Positions 25,501 to 33,089 of a DNA stretch of 43,932 nucleotides are shown here, in pieces. The position numbers and the translations under genes are program-made. Positions within the stretch are counted from its first letter, which is position 1. Every line of letters begins with the position of its first letter. The DNA is taken from assembly GCA_022827945.1 (NCBI GenBank), contig JAJEIT010000091.1, positions 1 through 43,932 on the forward strand, given 5' to 3'. This stretch comes from Dehalococcoidia bacterium. GTDB lineage: Bacteria; Chloroflexota; Dehalococcoidia; Tepidiformales; Tepidiformaceae. Below the pieces are notes generated by a model. It had not been told where the DNA came from. It searched no databases and was given only the letters and a program-made list of their open reading frames with translations.

Positions 25501-26556
25501 ATGTCCACGATCGAGGCAGAGGTCGACGCGCTCCGTACGGAGGCGCTGGAAGCGCTTACGCAGGCCGATGGCGAGGCTGGGCGCGAGGCCTGGCGCGCCG
25601 ACTGGCTGGGCCGCAAGGACGGTCGCCTGACCCTCCGCCTGCGCGCCCTCAAGGATGCCCCGCCCGAGAGCCGCGCCGCCCTCGGCAAGTCCCTGAACGA
25701 GTTGAAGGCGACCCTGGAAAGCGAGCTGGAGGCGCGTCGCGAATCCGCTCGCGCCGACGCCCTCGCGTCCCTCTCTGCCGATGCCGCCCTCGATGTCACC
25801 CTCCCCGGACGCCCGCAATCGCTCGGCCGTCTCCACCCCGTCACCCAGACCATGAATGACTGCATCGACGCCTTCGCCGAGATGGGGTTCCGCGTCTTCG
25901 AGGGTCCCGAGGTCGAGTGGTCCCGCTACAACTTCGACGCCGTCCGCATCCCCGACGACCACCCCGCCCGCGACATGTGGGACACCATCTGGATCGACAC
26001 GCTCATCGAAGGCGAACGCCAGATTCTGCTCCGAACGCACACCTCCCCGAACCAAATTCGCGTGATGGAGCAGACTGAACCACCCGTGCGCGTCATCGTC
26101 CCCGGCAAGTGCTACCGCCAGGAGGCCACCGACGCCACCCACGAATGGATGCTGACCCAGATCGAAGGGCTCGCCGTCGACGAGGGCGTCCGCATGAGCG
26201 ACCTGAAAGGGACGCTCTACGCTTTCGCCCGGCGTCTCTTTGGCGAGGACCGCCGGATCATCTTCCATCACAGCTACTTCCCCTTCGTCGAGCCCGGCGT
26301 TGAGATGGCCATCGACTGTTTCCTCTGTCGCGCCGACGGCAGCGACTGCCGGACCTGCCACGGCACAGGCTGGATCGAGATCCTCGGCGCCGGCATGGTC
26401 CACCCCGAGATCATCGAGAACGCCGGCTACGACTCCTCTCGCTACACCGGCTTCGCCTTCGGCGTCGGCATCGAGCGGGTCGCCATGCTCCGCTGGGGCA
26501 TCGAGGACATCCGCCACTTCTATCAGAACGACCTCCGCTTCCTGAGGCAGTTCTAG
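25501..26556 (+). CDS. pheS: Phenylalanine--tRNA ligase alpha subunit
   Basis: PheS is the catalytic subunit of the heterotetrameric PheRS that charges tRNA-Phe. The 351-residue protein has an N-terminal coiled coil (about 1-95), then the class II core with HPVTQTMNDCIDAFAEMGF, motif 2-like PGKCYRQEATDATH and motif 3 GFAFGVGIERVAMLRWG. The insert with four cysteines (273, 276, 283, 286: CFLC and CRTC) before GWIEILGAGMVHP looks like a zinc knuckle, found in some bacterial PheS. The ATG lies directly behind a TATAAT box. pheT follows after 56 nt. Confidence 0.97.
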   Translation: MSTIEAEVDALRTEALEALTQADGEAGREAWRADWLGRKDGRLTLRLRALKDAPPESRAALGKSLNELKATLESELEARRESARADALASLSADAALDVTLPGRPQSLGRLHPVTQTMNDCIDAFAEMGFRVFEGPEVEWSRYNFDAVRIPDDHPARDMWDTIWIDTLIEGERQILLRTHTSPNQIRVMEQTEPPVRVIVPGKCYRQEATDATHEWMLTQIEGLAVDEGVRMSDLKGTLYAFARRLFGEDRRIIFHHSYFPFVEPGVEMAIDCFLCRADGSDCRTCHGTGWIEILGAGMVHPEIIENAGYDSSRYTGFAFGVGIERVAMLRWGIEDIRHFYQNDLRFLRQF

Positions 26557-26559
26557 AGA

Positions 26560-26587
26560 GGCTGTTGGCTGTTGGCTGTTGGCTGTT
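26560..26587 (+). repeat. Heptanucleotide tandem repeat between pheS and pheT
   Basis: GGCTGTT is repeated four times without a mismatch immediately after the pheS stop codon, followed by GGTCC. It lies in the 56-nt pheS-pheT spacer and is not translated. It is far too short for a CRISPR array. Confidence 0.9.
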
Positions 26588-26612
26588 GGTCCGATGTTGA
26601 GGGGGCCGCCTC

Positions 26613-29027
26613 GTGAAACTGCCGCTTTCGTGGCTGCGCGACTACGTCGACGTTGAGCTCCCACCTGCGGAGTTCGCGAAGCGTGTCACAGACGCCATCG
26701 CCGAGGTCGAGGGCTGGGAGGTCATCGGGGAGCAGTGGGATCCCGAGCTCGTGCGCGTCGCCGAGGTGCTCGCCGTCGATCCCCACCCCAACGCCGACCG
26801 CCTCGTGCTCGCGACCGTCAACGTCGGCGACGGACCGAAGACGGTTGTCTGCGGGGCGCCCAACGTCGCCGCCGGGCAGAAGGTCGCCTTCGCCACCGAG
26901 GGCGCGATGCTCATCGACGGCCACAGCGGCAAGCTCTCGAAGCTGAAGCTGCGCGCCATCCGCGGCGTCGACTCGGCGGGCATGGTGCTCAGCGAGAAGG
27001 AGTTGGGCCTCAGCGATGACCACGAGGGCATCATCGAGCTGCCCGGCGATTGCGCCATCGGCGCGCCCCTCGTCGAGGCCATCGGCGATGTCGTCTTCGA
27101 TGTCTCGACCTGGGCGAACCGCGCCGACCTGCTCGGCATCCACGGATTCGCCCGCGAGGTCGCGGCCGTAACCGACCAGCCTCTGCGTGAACCCGACCGC
27201 TCCTGGTCCGAATCGGAGCGGTCGGCCGGCGACTTCGTCTCTGTCACCATCGAGGCGCCCGACCTCTGCCGCCGTTTCACCGCCAGCATCATCGAGGGCA
27301 TCGAGATGGGCCCCTCACCGCCCTGGATGCAGCAGCGCCTCATCCGCGCGGGCATGCGTCCCATCAACAACGTCGTCGACGTAACCAACTACGTCATGCT
27401 CGAGACCGGCCAACCCCTCCACGCCTTCGACTACGACCTCGTCCGCGGCGCCGAGATCCGCCCTCGTCGCGCCCGCCCCGGGGAAAAGCTGACCACGCTG
27501 GACGGCATCGAGCGCGACCTCGACCCCGACATGCTCATGATCTGCGACGGCGAAGGCCCCGTGGCCGTGGCCGGCATCATGGGTGGTGGCAATAGCGAGG
27601 TCTCCGAATCCACGAAGACGGTCCTCCTCGAGGTCGCCAACTTCCATCCCGGCTCCATCCGCCGCACCTCCACGCAGCTCAGGCTGCGCAGCGAAGCCTC
27701 CCTGCGATTCGAGAAGGGTATCGGCCCCGACCTCGCCCGCTACGCCCAGGACCGCGCCCTGCACCTGCTGGAGCAGGTCGCTGGCGGCCGCCCCGCGGCC
27801 GGCCTCGTCGACGCCTTCCCCACGCCCCTCCCCAGCCCCCGCATCACCCTTCCCGCCGCCCGCATCGAGCAGGTCCTCGGCATCCCCATCGAGGCCTCGG
27901 AGGTGCGGCGCATCCTCATTGCCCTCGGGTTCGACGTAACCGAGACCGCCGGCGCCTTCGAGGTCACGCCCCCGTTCTGGCGCCCCGACGTCGCCCTTCC
28001 CGACGATGTCGTCGAGGAGCTGATCCGCATCCACGGCTACGAGAACCTCCCAACCACCGTTCTCCGCGGCGCCCTCCCCGAGGCGCAGCCGCGGCCGCTG
28101 GAGCGAGTCCGCGAGCATGCCCGCTCGCTCGCCGCCGGTCTCGGCTTCCAGGAGGTCGTGAGCTATACGCTCACCTCCGGCGAGATCCTGTCGCGCGTCG
28201 TCGCCTCCGACGACGCGGACCGCGCCGCGCCGCTGGCGGCGACGAATCCCGTCGCCTCGCAGCACACCTACCTGCGCACGTCCCTGCGCGGCTCCCTGCT
28301 CAGCGCCTACGCCGCCAACCGCCACCACGAAGACGCCGCCATGCGCTTCTTCGAGGTTGGCGTGGAGTACCTCCCGACCGAGGCTGACCTGCCTCACGAG
28401 CGTCCCGTCCTCTGCGCCGTGCTTGGTGGTCAGCGGCTCGAACGGTGGGAGCGTCCCGGCCCCGAGCGCCTCGACTTCTTCGATGCCAAGGGCGCCGTCG
28501 AGTCGCTGCTCTCCGACCTTGGCGTCGAGGGCGCCTTCGCTGCCGAGGGGCACCACGCCATGCTCCCGGGCCACAGCGCCACCGTCTCCGTCGGCGACGA
28601 GGCCGTTGGCGTCGTCGCCCAGGTCCACCCCGACGTGGCCGCGTCATTCGACATCGAGGAGCCGGTGTTCCTGATCGAGCTCTGGTTCGAGCCCCTGACC
28701 CGCGCCATCCCCGAGCGGCCCGACTACGCCCCGCCGAGCCGCTACCCGGAGGCGCGCCGCGACCTCGCCCTCCTCGTGCCCGCCGACACCCCCGCCTCCG
28801 CCCTTCTCGACGTCATCCGCACACACCGCGCCCGCGGCGTCCGCATTACCGCCGACGTGTTCGACGAGTACCGCGGCGAGGGCGTCCCCGCGGGCCAGAA
28901 GTCGCTTGCCCTCGCCGTCCGCTTCCGTGCCGACGACCGCACCCTCAGCGAGAAGGATGTCGTGCGGGTCGAGCAGGGTCTGCTTCGACGCCTCGAGCAG
29001 GACCTCGGCGCCACCCTCCGCGTGTGA
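26613..29027 (+). CDS. pheT: Phenylalanine--tRNA ligase beta subunit
   Basis: PheT binds tRNA-Phe and edits mischarged Tyr. The 804-residue protein starts MKLPLSWLRDYVDVELP (GTG), then the EMAP-type tRNA-binding domain (PHPNADRLVLATVNVGDG ... VCGAPNVAAGQKVAFA), B3/B4 editing domain (RPINNVVDVTNYVMLETGQPL), B5 domain, catalytic-like core and the C-terminal anticodon-binding ferredoxin fold (YPEARRDLALLVPADTPASAL). Length is normal for the family. GGGGG a few bases upstream serves as ribosome site. The stop overlaps the next small gene. Confidence 0.97.
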   Translation: MKLPLSWLRDYVDVELPPAEFAKRVTDAIAEVEGWEVIGEQWDPELVRVAEVLAVDPHPNADRLVLATVNVGDGPKTVVCGAPNVAAGQKVAFATEGAMLIDGHSGKLSKLKLRAIRGVDSAGMVLSEKELGLSDDHEGIIELPGDCAIGAPLVEAIGDVVFDVSTWANRADLLGIHGFAREVAAVTDQPLREPDRSWSESERSAGDFVSVTIEAPDLCRRFTASIIEGIEMGPSPPWMQQRLIRAGMRPINNVVDVTNYVMLETGQPLHAFDYDLVRGAEIRPRRARPGEKLTTLDGIERDLDPDMLMICDGEGPVAVAGIMGGGNSEVSESTKTVLLEVANFHPGSIRRTSTQLRLRSEASLRFEKGIGPDLARYAQDRALHLLEQVAGGRPAAGLVDAFPTPLPSPRITLPAARIEQVLGIPIEASEVRRILIALGFDVTETAGAFEVTPPFWRPDVALPDDVVEELIRIHGYENLPTTVLRGALPEAQPRPLERVREHARSLAAGLGFQEVVSYTLTSGEILSRVVASDDADRAAPLAATNPVASQHTYLRTSLRGSLLSAYAANRHHEDAAMRFFEVGVEYLPTEADLPHERPVLCAVLGGQRLERWERPGPERLDFFDAKGAVESLLSDLGVEGAFAAEGHHAMLPGHSATVSVGDEAVGVVAQVHPDVAASFDIEEPVFLIELWFEPLTRAIPERPDYAPPSRYPEARRDLALLVPADTPASALLDVIRTHRARGVRITADVFDEYRGEGVPAGQKSLALAVRFRADDRTLSEKDVVRVEQGLLRRLEQDLGATLRV

Positions 29028-29242
29028 GCGAGTCCTCCCCTCTCGATCCCGCTGTCGGCCTCTGCAGCCTGTGCGAGCACGCGCGCGTCGTGCGTAGCGG
29101 CCGTGGGGCGACCTTCTGGCTCTGCGGGCAGGCCGCCGCAGACGCCTCCCTGCGAAAGTACCCCGCCCTTCCGCGCACCGCTTGCCACGCCTTCGTCCGC
29201 GGCGTAAGCGGCCCCCCTTGTGAAGGGATGGGGACTGGCTAG
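29024..29242 (+). CDS. Small Cys-rich protein, 72 aa
   Basis: A GTG at 29024 overlaps the pheT stop by 4 nt (GTGA) and opens a 72-residue frame. Its six cysteines are spaced LCSLCEHARVV ... FWLC ... KYPALPRTACHAF ... PPC. The layout C-x2-C-x-H-x-R, then F-x-L-C, then KYP-x-LP-x3-C matches a small conserved bacterial protein type of unknown function that I recall, probably metal-binding. The overlap, the conserved Cys pattern and the tight fit before the next promoter all argue that it is real. No function is assigned. Confidence 0.7.
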   Translation: MSESSPLDPAVGLCSLCEHARVVRSGRGATFWLCGQAAADASLRKYPALPRTACHAFVRGVSGPPCEGMGTG

Positions 29243-29245
29243 AAT
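29218..29245 (+). promoter_or_regulatory. Promoter of the first GNAT gene
   Basis: TTGTGA (29218-29223), a 16-bp spacer and TAGAAT (29240-29245) precede the ATG at 29255 by 9 nt. The -10 overlaps the stop codon of the 72-residue gene. The leader would be 2-3 nt, with no Shine-Dalgarno. Confidence 0.55.
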
Positions 29246-29254
29246 GCCCCAGCC

Positions 29255-29812
29255 ATGACGCTCACCCGCGAGGATCTTGCGTTTCGCTACCCCACCAACG
29301 ACCTGCTCCGCGACAGCACCGCCGTGGTGTTCCGGCCGGTTGTGCCCGCCGACCGCGATCACCTCATCGGCTTCGCCCGCGCGCTCGAGGAGGAGGATCT
29401 CCTCTTCCTGCGGGAGGACATCACCTCCCCGGCTGTCGTCGATGGCTGGCTGGACGACGTGGAAAAGGGCGAAACCTTCACCGTCATCGCCGAGGTCGGC
29501 GATCGCATCGTCGGCTATGGGAGCTTGCACACCGAGCCCGCACGCTGGACGCGGCACGTCGGTGAGATCCGTATCAACGTGCACCCCGACTACCGCGGCA
29601 CGGGCCTCGGGGGCCTCCTCGCCGGCGAGATTCGCGCCGTTGCCCCCGCCTTCGGCATCCGCACCCTGAGCGCGCAGATGCCCGTCGACCAGCTCACCGC
29701 CAGGACTGTGTTCGAGCGCCTCGGGTTCCGCTACCAGGCCATCCTCCCCGGCTGGGTCATGGATCGCGACGGCCGCGACCTCGACCTGCTCATCATGGCC
29801 CGCGAAATCTAG
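29255..29812 (+). CDS. GNAT-family N-acetyltransferase (copy 1)
   Basis: This 185-residue protein has a GNAT fold. The acetyl-CoA loop is VHPDYRGTGLGGLLAGE (R-G-x-G-x-G/A type), preceded by VGEIRIN, and followed by a C-terminal TVFERLGFRYQAILPGWV. The substrate is unknown; related proteins are often annotated as ribosomal-protein or amino-acid acetyltransferases. It is the first of two tandem paralogues that share long identical stretches (FLREDITSP, TEPARWTR, FERLGFRYQA). No ribosome site is visible, consistent with a leaderless mRNA. Confidence 0.85.
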   Translation: MTLTREDLAFRYPTNDLLRDSTAVVFRPVVPADRDHLIGFARALEEEDLLFLREDITSPAVVDGWLDDVEKGETFTVIAEVGDRIVGYGSLHTEPARWTRHVGEIRINVHPDYRGTGLGGLLAGEIRAVAPAFGIRTLSAQMPVDQLTARTVFERLGFRYQAILPGWVMDRDGRDLDLLIMAREI

Positions 29813-29854
29813 CGCTGCCCCGTTCGGCCAGTCTCAGATAGTGGCCAGGGAACC

Positions 29855-29860
29855 TATACT
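29855..29860 (+). promoter_or_regulatory. -10 box of the second GNAT gene
   Basis: TATACT ends 9 nt before the ATG at 29870. It rules out the in-frame GTG at 29861 as the start, because that codon would lie at or before the transcription start. No clear -35 or Shine-Dalgarno is present. Confidence 0.55.
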
Positions 29861-29869
29861 GTGCGGGTC

Positions 29870-30445
29870 ATGACCTCCTCTATCCGCAACATCACCGCCC
29901 GCTACCCCAAGGAAGTCGAGCTGCGTGATGGGACACCCGCGACCTTCCAGACGTTTGAAGACGACGACCGCGAGGACATGCTCGAGTTCACCAGGGGACT
30001 CGATGAGGACGTCCTCCTCTTCCTGAGGGAAGACATCACCTCTCCCGCCACCGTCGATGCCTGGCTGGCCGAGGTGACGACCGGAGACACGTTCACCATC
30101 ATCGCCCGCGTCGAGGGGCACATCGTGGGCTACTGCAGCCTGCACACCGAGCCGGCCCGCTGGACCCGCCCCGCCCGCTGGACCCGTCACATCGGCGAGA
30201 TCCGCATCAACGTGGACTCCAACTACCGCGGGACCGGCATGGGCGGGCTGCTCGCGGCCGAGATTCGCCAGATCGCGCCCGCGCTCGGGGTCACCAAGCT
30301 GAGCGCCCAGATGACGGTCGACCAGGAAGGCGCCCGGGTGGTGTTCGAGCGCCTCGGCTTCCGCTACCAGGCCACCCTGGAAGGCTGGGTCATCGACCGC
30401 GACGGCAACGCCCGCGACCTCGTGATCATGTCCTGTGATCTCTAG
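29870..30445 (+). CDS. GNAT-family N-acetyltransferase (copy 2)
   Basis: This 191-residue paralogue of the preceding gene keeps the acetyl-CoA loop (DSNYRGTGMGGLLAAE) and the same C-terminal FERLGFRYQATLEGWVIDRDG. It differs by an 18-nt in-frame duplication giving PARWTR twice in a row just before HIGEIRIN; copy 1 has it once. The position is upstream of the strand leading to the CoA loop, so it may extend a loop. The two genes have separate -10 boxes, so they are duplicated units rather than an operon. Substrate unknown. Confidence 0.83.
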   Translation: MTSSIRNITARYPKEVELRDGTPATFQTFEDDDREDMLEFTRGLDEDVLLFLREDITSPATVDAWLAEVTTGDTFTIIARVEGHIVGYCSLHTEPARWTRPARWTRHIGEIRINVDSNYRGTGMGGLLAAEIRQIAPALGVTKLSAQMTVDQEGARVVFERLGFRYQATLEGWVIDRDGNARDLVIMSCDL

Positions 30446-30460
30446 CGGAGCAGCGCCGGC

Positions 30461-31108
30461 CTAGCCCCTCCCGGAGGCGAAGGCCGCCTTCCACGCCTCG
30501 CCCTCCCGTTCCAGCACTTCCTGCACCTCGCCTAGTGCCGCGAACCCGTGCGCTCGCTCGCCCGCGCCCAGCGCCTCCCGCAGCGGCCCTCCCGTACAGC
30601 TCGCGAACGCCATCCCGGCCGCCTGCTGCCCTCCCGGCTGCTCGCCCACGTACACCACCAGGTCCCCCGCATCGCGCAGGGCGGCTGCATACGACAGCAG
30701 GAAGCCCTCCTCCAGCTCCACCCCCCGCGGGCTCGCGTAGGTCAACCGCCAGCGGTAGACCTGCCGGGTCCGCCCGCAGTGGCGAGTCACGCGATCGAAG
30801 CCCGGATCCTCGAGCACGGTCTCGACGCACACGTCGGGAGCGGTGCTGATTACGATCGGGAGCCAGCCGTGCCACTGCGCCCAGCCCACCAGTTCCTCGA
30901 AGCCGGGGCGAAGCCGCGCCAGCTCGCGCACGCGTGACTCCACCTCCTCGCGGGGCGCCTCGAACGCCGCCATCGCCGCCGCCAGCGACCGCTCGGAAGC
31001 GTCGCCGCCCGCCGTGGACTGAGGCGCGCCGAACTCCGCGATGATGGCCTCGGTCAGGCCCGCCTCCACCACGACCCCTTCGAAGTCCAGCCACAGCACC
31101 GACGCCAT
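30461..31108 (-). CDS. HAD-superfamily hydrolase-like protein
   Basis: The 215-residue protein begins MASVLWLDFEGVVVE, matching HAD motif I with nucleophile Asp8 but with Glu10 where phosphatases have the second Asp. Motif II is IVIST. The C-terminal VVYVGEQPGGQQAAGMAFA is like motif IV (GDGxxD) but lacks its acidic pair. The overall order resembles MtnX-type or phosphoserine-phosphatase-like HADs, yet catalysis may be altered or lost. The ATG 31108 is chosen because a TATCCT box ends 7 nt before it. It converges on the GNAT gene. Confidence 0.65.
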   Translation of the reverse strand: MASVLWLDFEGVVVEAGLTEAIIAEFGAPQSTAGGDASERSLAAAMAAFEAPREEVESRVRELARLRPGFEELVGWAQWHGWLPIVISTAPDVCVETVLEDPGFDRVTRHCGRTRQVYRWRLTYASPRGVELEEGFLLSYAAALRDAGDLVVYVGEQPGGQQAAGMAFASCTGGPLREALGAGERAHGFAALGEVQEVLEREGEAWKAAFASGRG

Positions 31109-31115
31109 CCGCGGC

Positions 31116-31121
31116 AGGATA
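31116..31121 (-). promoter_or_regulatory. -10 box of the HAD-like gene
   Basis: On the reverse strand TATCCT (31121-31116) ends 7 nt before the ATG at 31108, fitting leaderless transcription. No Shine-Dalgarno is present. Confidence 0.45.
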
Positions 31122-31249
31122 GCCGAACCCCGCTCAGGGGCCACTCCCCGTTAAGGTTTCGACATAAGGACGAGGCGATGGTAGATTTTTATTGCCTACT
31201 CGGATTATCGTTTCACACCCCGCGATCCGGGTAAGCGGAGATGACGGCT

Positions 31250-31462
31250 ATGACGACCCCTTTTGACGACTACCTTGACCTCGTCGAATCGGCCCGCGAG
31301 CTCTCGATCCACCCCCAGAGCCTGCGCCGCCTGATCAAGCAGAAGAAGATTCCCGCGACGCTCTTCGCCGGTAAGTACCTCATCGAGCGTGACAAGCTCG
31401 AGATGTTCAAGAGCAACTACGACCCGCGACCGGGCCGCAAGCCGATTCGCCGCCTGTTGTAG
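31250..31462 (+). CDS. Small helix-turn-helix (excisionase/MerR-like) protein
   Basis: The 70-residue protein is a single winged-helix-like DNA-binding module: LDLVESARELSIHPQSLRRLIKQKKIP (helix-turn-helix), a short wing (ATLFAGKYLIERDKLEMF) and a basic tail (PRPGRKPIRRLL). This is the HTH_17/excisionase-type layout, as in BldC-like regulators and phage Xis. I chose ATG 31250 because GCGGAG lies 9 nt upstream; ATG 31241 directly abuts it. The ~100 nt upstream are AT-rich for this genome. There is no integrase nearby, so a chromosomal regulator is more likely than a phage remnant. Confidence 0.75.
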   Translation: MTTPFDDYLDLVESARELSIHPQSLRRLIKQKKIPATLFAGKYLIERDKLEMFKSNYDPRPGRKPIRRLL

Positions 31463-31487
31463 CGCTTCCTGTAACTGGAACGGGGCC

Positions 31488-31706
31488 CTAGAAAATCTTG
31501 CCCTGGCTGTTGAGCACGGCCAGGGTGACAAGCACGGCTGCCTCGACCGTGAGGATGAATCCCGCCGCTCCGAACCACACGAGCTGTGGCGTGCCCCGCG
31601 TCGCGAAGGCCGGAATCGTCACGACCACCGACGTCGCCGCCCAGATCAGCACGAAGATCACTCCGAGCGCGGTCGGGCTGTAGAGGGCGAGCAGGGAATC
31701 GATCAT
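31488..31706 (-). CDS. Small two-helix membrane protein
   Basis: This 72-residue protein is almost entirely two hydrophobic helices (LGVIFVLIWAATSVVVTIPAF and FILTVEAAVLVTLAVLN). They are joined by a short polar loop (ATRGTPQLVWF) and end in a short basic tail. No family is recognised. GGAGG lies about 10 nt before the ATG, and a TATGAT box on the reverse strand (31742-31737) may serve as its promoter. It ends 25 nt from the convergent HTH gene. It is probably real because hydrophobic codon use is sustained along its whole length. Confidence 0.6.
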   Translation of the reverse strand: MIDSLLALYSPTALGVIFVLIWAATSVVVTIPAFATRGTPQLVWFGAAGFILTVEAAVLVTLAVLNSQGKIF

Positions 31707-31778
31707 TGCGAGGGCGCCTCCGGTGCCAGTAGCCGCATCATACGACCGCTTGTGACCAAATGCACAGACGGAGCCGCA

Positions 31779-32153
31779 TCAGCCTGTTCGCGTACGGTAG
31801 TCCGCGATCGCCCGCCTCAGCGCGTCCGCCGCGAGCACGCTGCAGTGCACCTTATCCTTCGGCAGGCCCCCGATTCCCTCGGCGATCGCCTCCCGCGTAA
31901 GCGCCTCCGCCTCCGCCAGCGTCCACCCCTCCACGTGCTCGCTTGTCCAGGAGCTCGTGGCGATCGCGGGCGGGCAGCCGCGCGTCAGCCACTGCATCTT
32001 CGCGATGCGCTCGCCGTCGATGCGAAGCATCACCTGCATACGGTCGCCGCAGACCGGATTGCGTACGGTCGCCTCGCCGTCGGGCGTGTCCATCTCGCCC
32101 GCGTTCCGGGGGTTCTCGAAGTGGTCGATCACGGTGTCGGAGTAGGCGGCCAT
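31779..32153 (-). CDS. IscU/NifU-like iron-sulfur cluster scaffold protein
   Basis: The 124-residue protein has the IscU fold markers. NPVCGDRM gives Cys35 and the adjacent Asp, TRGCPPAIATSS gives Cys60, and VHCSVLAADAL gives Cys104, the three ligands that hold a nascent Fe-S cluster. The start YSDTVIDHFENPRNAG is typical. The length fits IscU or SufU; the SufU-specific insertion is not seen, so I leave the symbol blank. No cysteine desulfurase is adjacent. ATG 32153 is preferred over 32165 because a TAGCAT box and GGGGGA lie just upstream. Confidence 0.9.
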   Translation of the reverse strand: MAAYSDTVIDHFENPRNAGEMDTPDGEATVRNPVCGDRMQVMLRIDGERIAKMQWLTRGCPPAIATSSWTSEHVEGWTLAEAEALTREAIAEGIGGLPKDKVHCSVLAADALRRAIADYRTRTG

Positions 32154-32163
32154 GCGTTCCCCC

Positions 32164-32169
32164 ATGCTA
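32164..32169 (-). promoter_or_regulatory. -10 box of the IscU-like gene
   Basis: On the reverse strand TAGCAT (32169-32164) ends 10 nt before ATG 32153, leaving a leader of about 3-4 nt. A GGGGGA between them could assist but is too close to the mRNA end to act as a normal ribosome site. Confidence 0.4.
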
Positions 32170-32206
32170 GGAACGCCGGGATTGCCGCGTCAACGAGCGG
32201 CCACCG

Positions 32207-33004
32207 CTAGGGCGCCCGCACGAGGAACAGCTGCAACTCCATCACGCCGTTGTCCTCGATCGAGACCAGGATCGGCGACCGCGGCTGGTCGATGTCGTAG
32301 TCCGCGAACACGATCGGCAGCGAACCGACAATCACCATCACCCCATTTGCCAGCTCCGCCTCGAGCGGGATCGTCACCTCCCGCGTAACGCCATGGAGCG
32401 TGAGCGTGCCCTGCGCCTCGACGCTGATCGGGTCCCCTGCCGCGAGACCGTCGGGCACCACGAGAGGCTCCGTCAGTTCGAAGGTGGCTTCCGGGAATGC
32501 GTTCGACTCCAGCGCCTGGTTGCGAATCGCCCCGTCTCGCCGGGAGTCGTCGCTCTTCAGGTCCCGCAGGTCGGCGGTCACCGTCACGGCCGTGAGCTGG
32601 CCGCCCGCGATCGTGATCGTCGCCTCGATCGTGGGGCTCCGCCCGACCGCCTCCTTGTAGCCGATAGTCGCGAGTTCCTCCTCGACCCGGTAGCCGACAA
32701 AGCTCTCCCCCTGGTCCGCGAGCGTCCACGTGCCGTCAACGCTTGCCGCCTGGGCCCCCTGCTGGCTCGCCGCGGTCGTGGCAGCAGCCGTTGCCGTCGC
32801 GGCCTCGGTCGCCGCTGCGGTGGCCCGGGGGGTTGGCGTCGCGTCCGGCGTCGCTTCTTCCTCCACCGTGGAGACCGCCTGCTGGAGGTCCACGGCGGGC
32901 GGCGAGTCGTCCCGGATCACCAGCCAGTAGACCAGGAAGACTGCGACGGCGATGACCGCCACCGCGGCCACACCTCCCCCGACCAGTAGTCGCTTGCGCG
33001 TCAT
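32207..33004 (-). CDS. Membrane-anchored YceI-family protein
   Basis: The 265-residue protein has a basic start (MTRKRLL), one membrane helix (about 9-29), a Thr/Ala-rich linker (about 50-85) and a YceI lipocalin-like domain. The domain's markers are DGTWTLADQGESFVGYRVEEEL, ITIAGGQLTAVTVTADLRDLKSDD, RRDGAIRNQALESNAFPEATF and GTLTLHGVTREVTIPLEAEL. YceI proteins bind isoprenoid or amide ligands in the envelope. Here the protein is probably held on the outer face of the membrane. ATG 33004 is chosen with GGGAG six bases upstream. Confidence 0.9.
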   Translation of the reverse strand: MTRKRLLVGGGVAAVAVIAVAVFLVYWLVIRDDSPPAVDLQQAVSTVEEEATPDATPTPRATAAATEAATATAAATTAASQQGAQAASVDGTWTLADQGESFVGYRVEEELATIGYKEAVGRSPTIEATITIAGGQLTAVTVTADLRDLKSDDSRRDGAIRNQALESNAFPEATFELTEPLVVPDGLAAGDPISVEAQGTLTLHGVTREVTIPLEAELANGVMVIVGSLPIVFADYDIDQPRSPILVSIEDNGVMELQLFLVRAP

Positions 33005-33089
33005 GCACATCTCCCGTCGAGCCGCCCGCACTTGCCCCCGGTGCGGCTTCCCGACACCGTAGGCCGGCACCGCCCCTAGGGTCGAGCGC

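Noticed and set aside
26560..26587. Possible CRISPR repeat
   Set aside because: Seven-base units with no spacers and no cas genes; a simple tandem repeat.
27315..28628. 437-codon reverse frame inside pheT
   Set aside because: Shadow frame; pheT is complete and conserved through the whole stretch.
29861..29872. GTG 29861 as start of GNAT copy 2
   Set aside because: It directly follows the TATACT box and would lie at or before the transcription start; ATG 29870 fits better.
31250..31462. Prophage or integrative element marked by an excisionase
   Set aside because: No integrase, attachment-site repeat or other mobile gene is nearby; the flanks are ordinary chromosomal genes.
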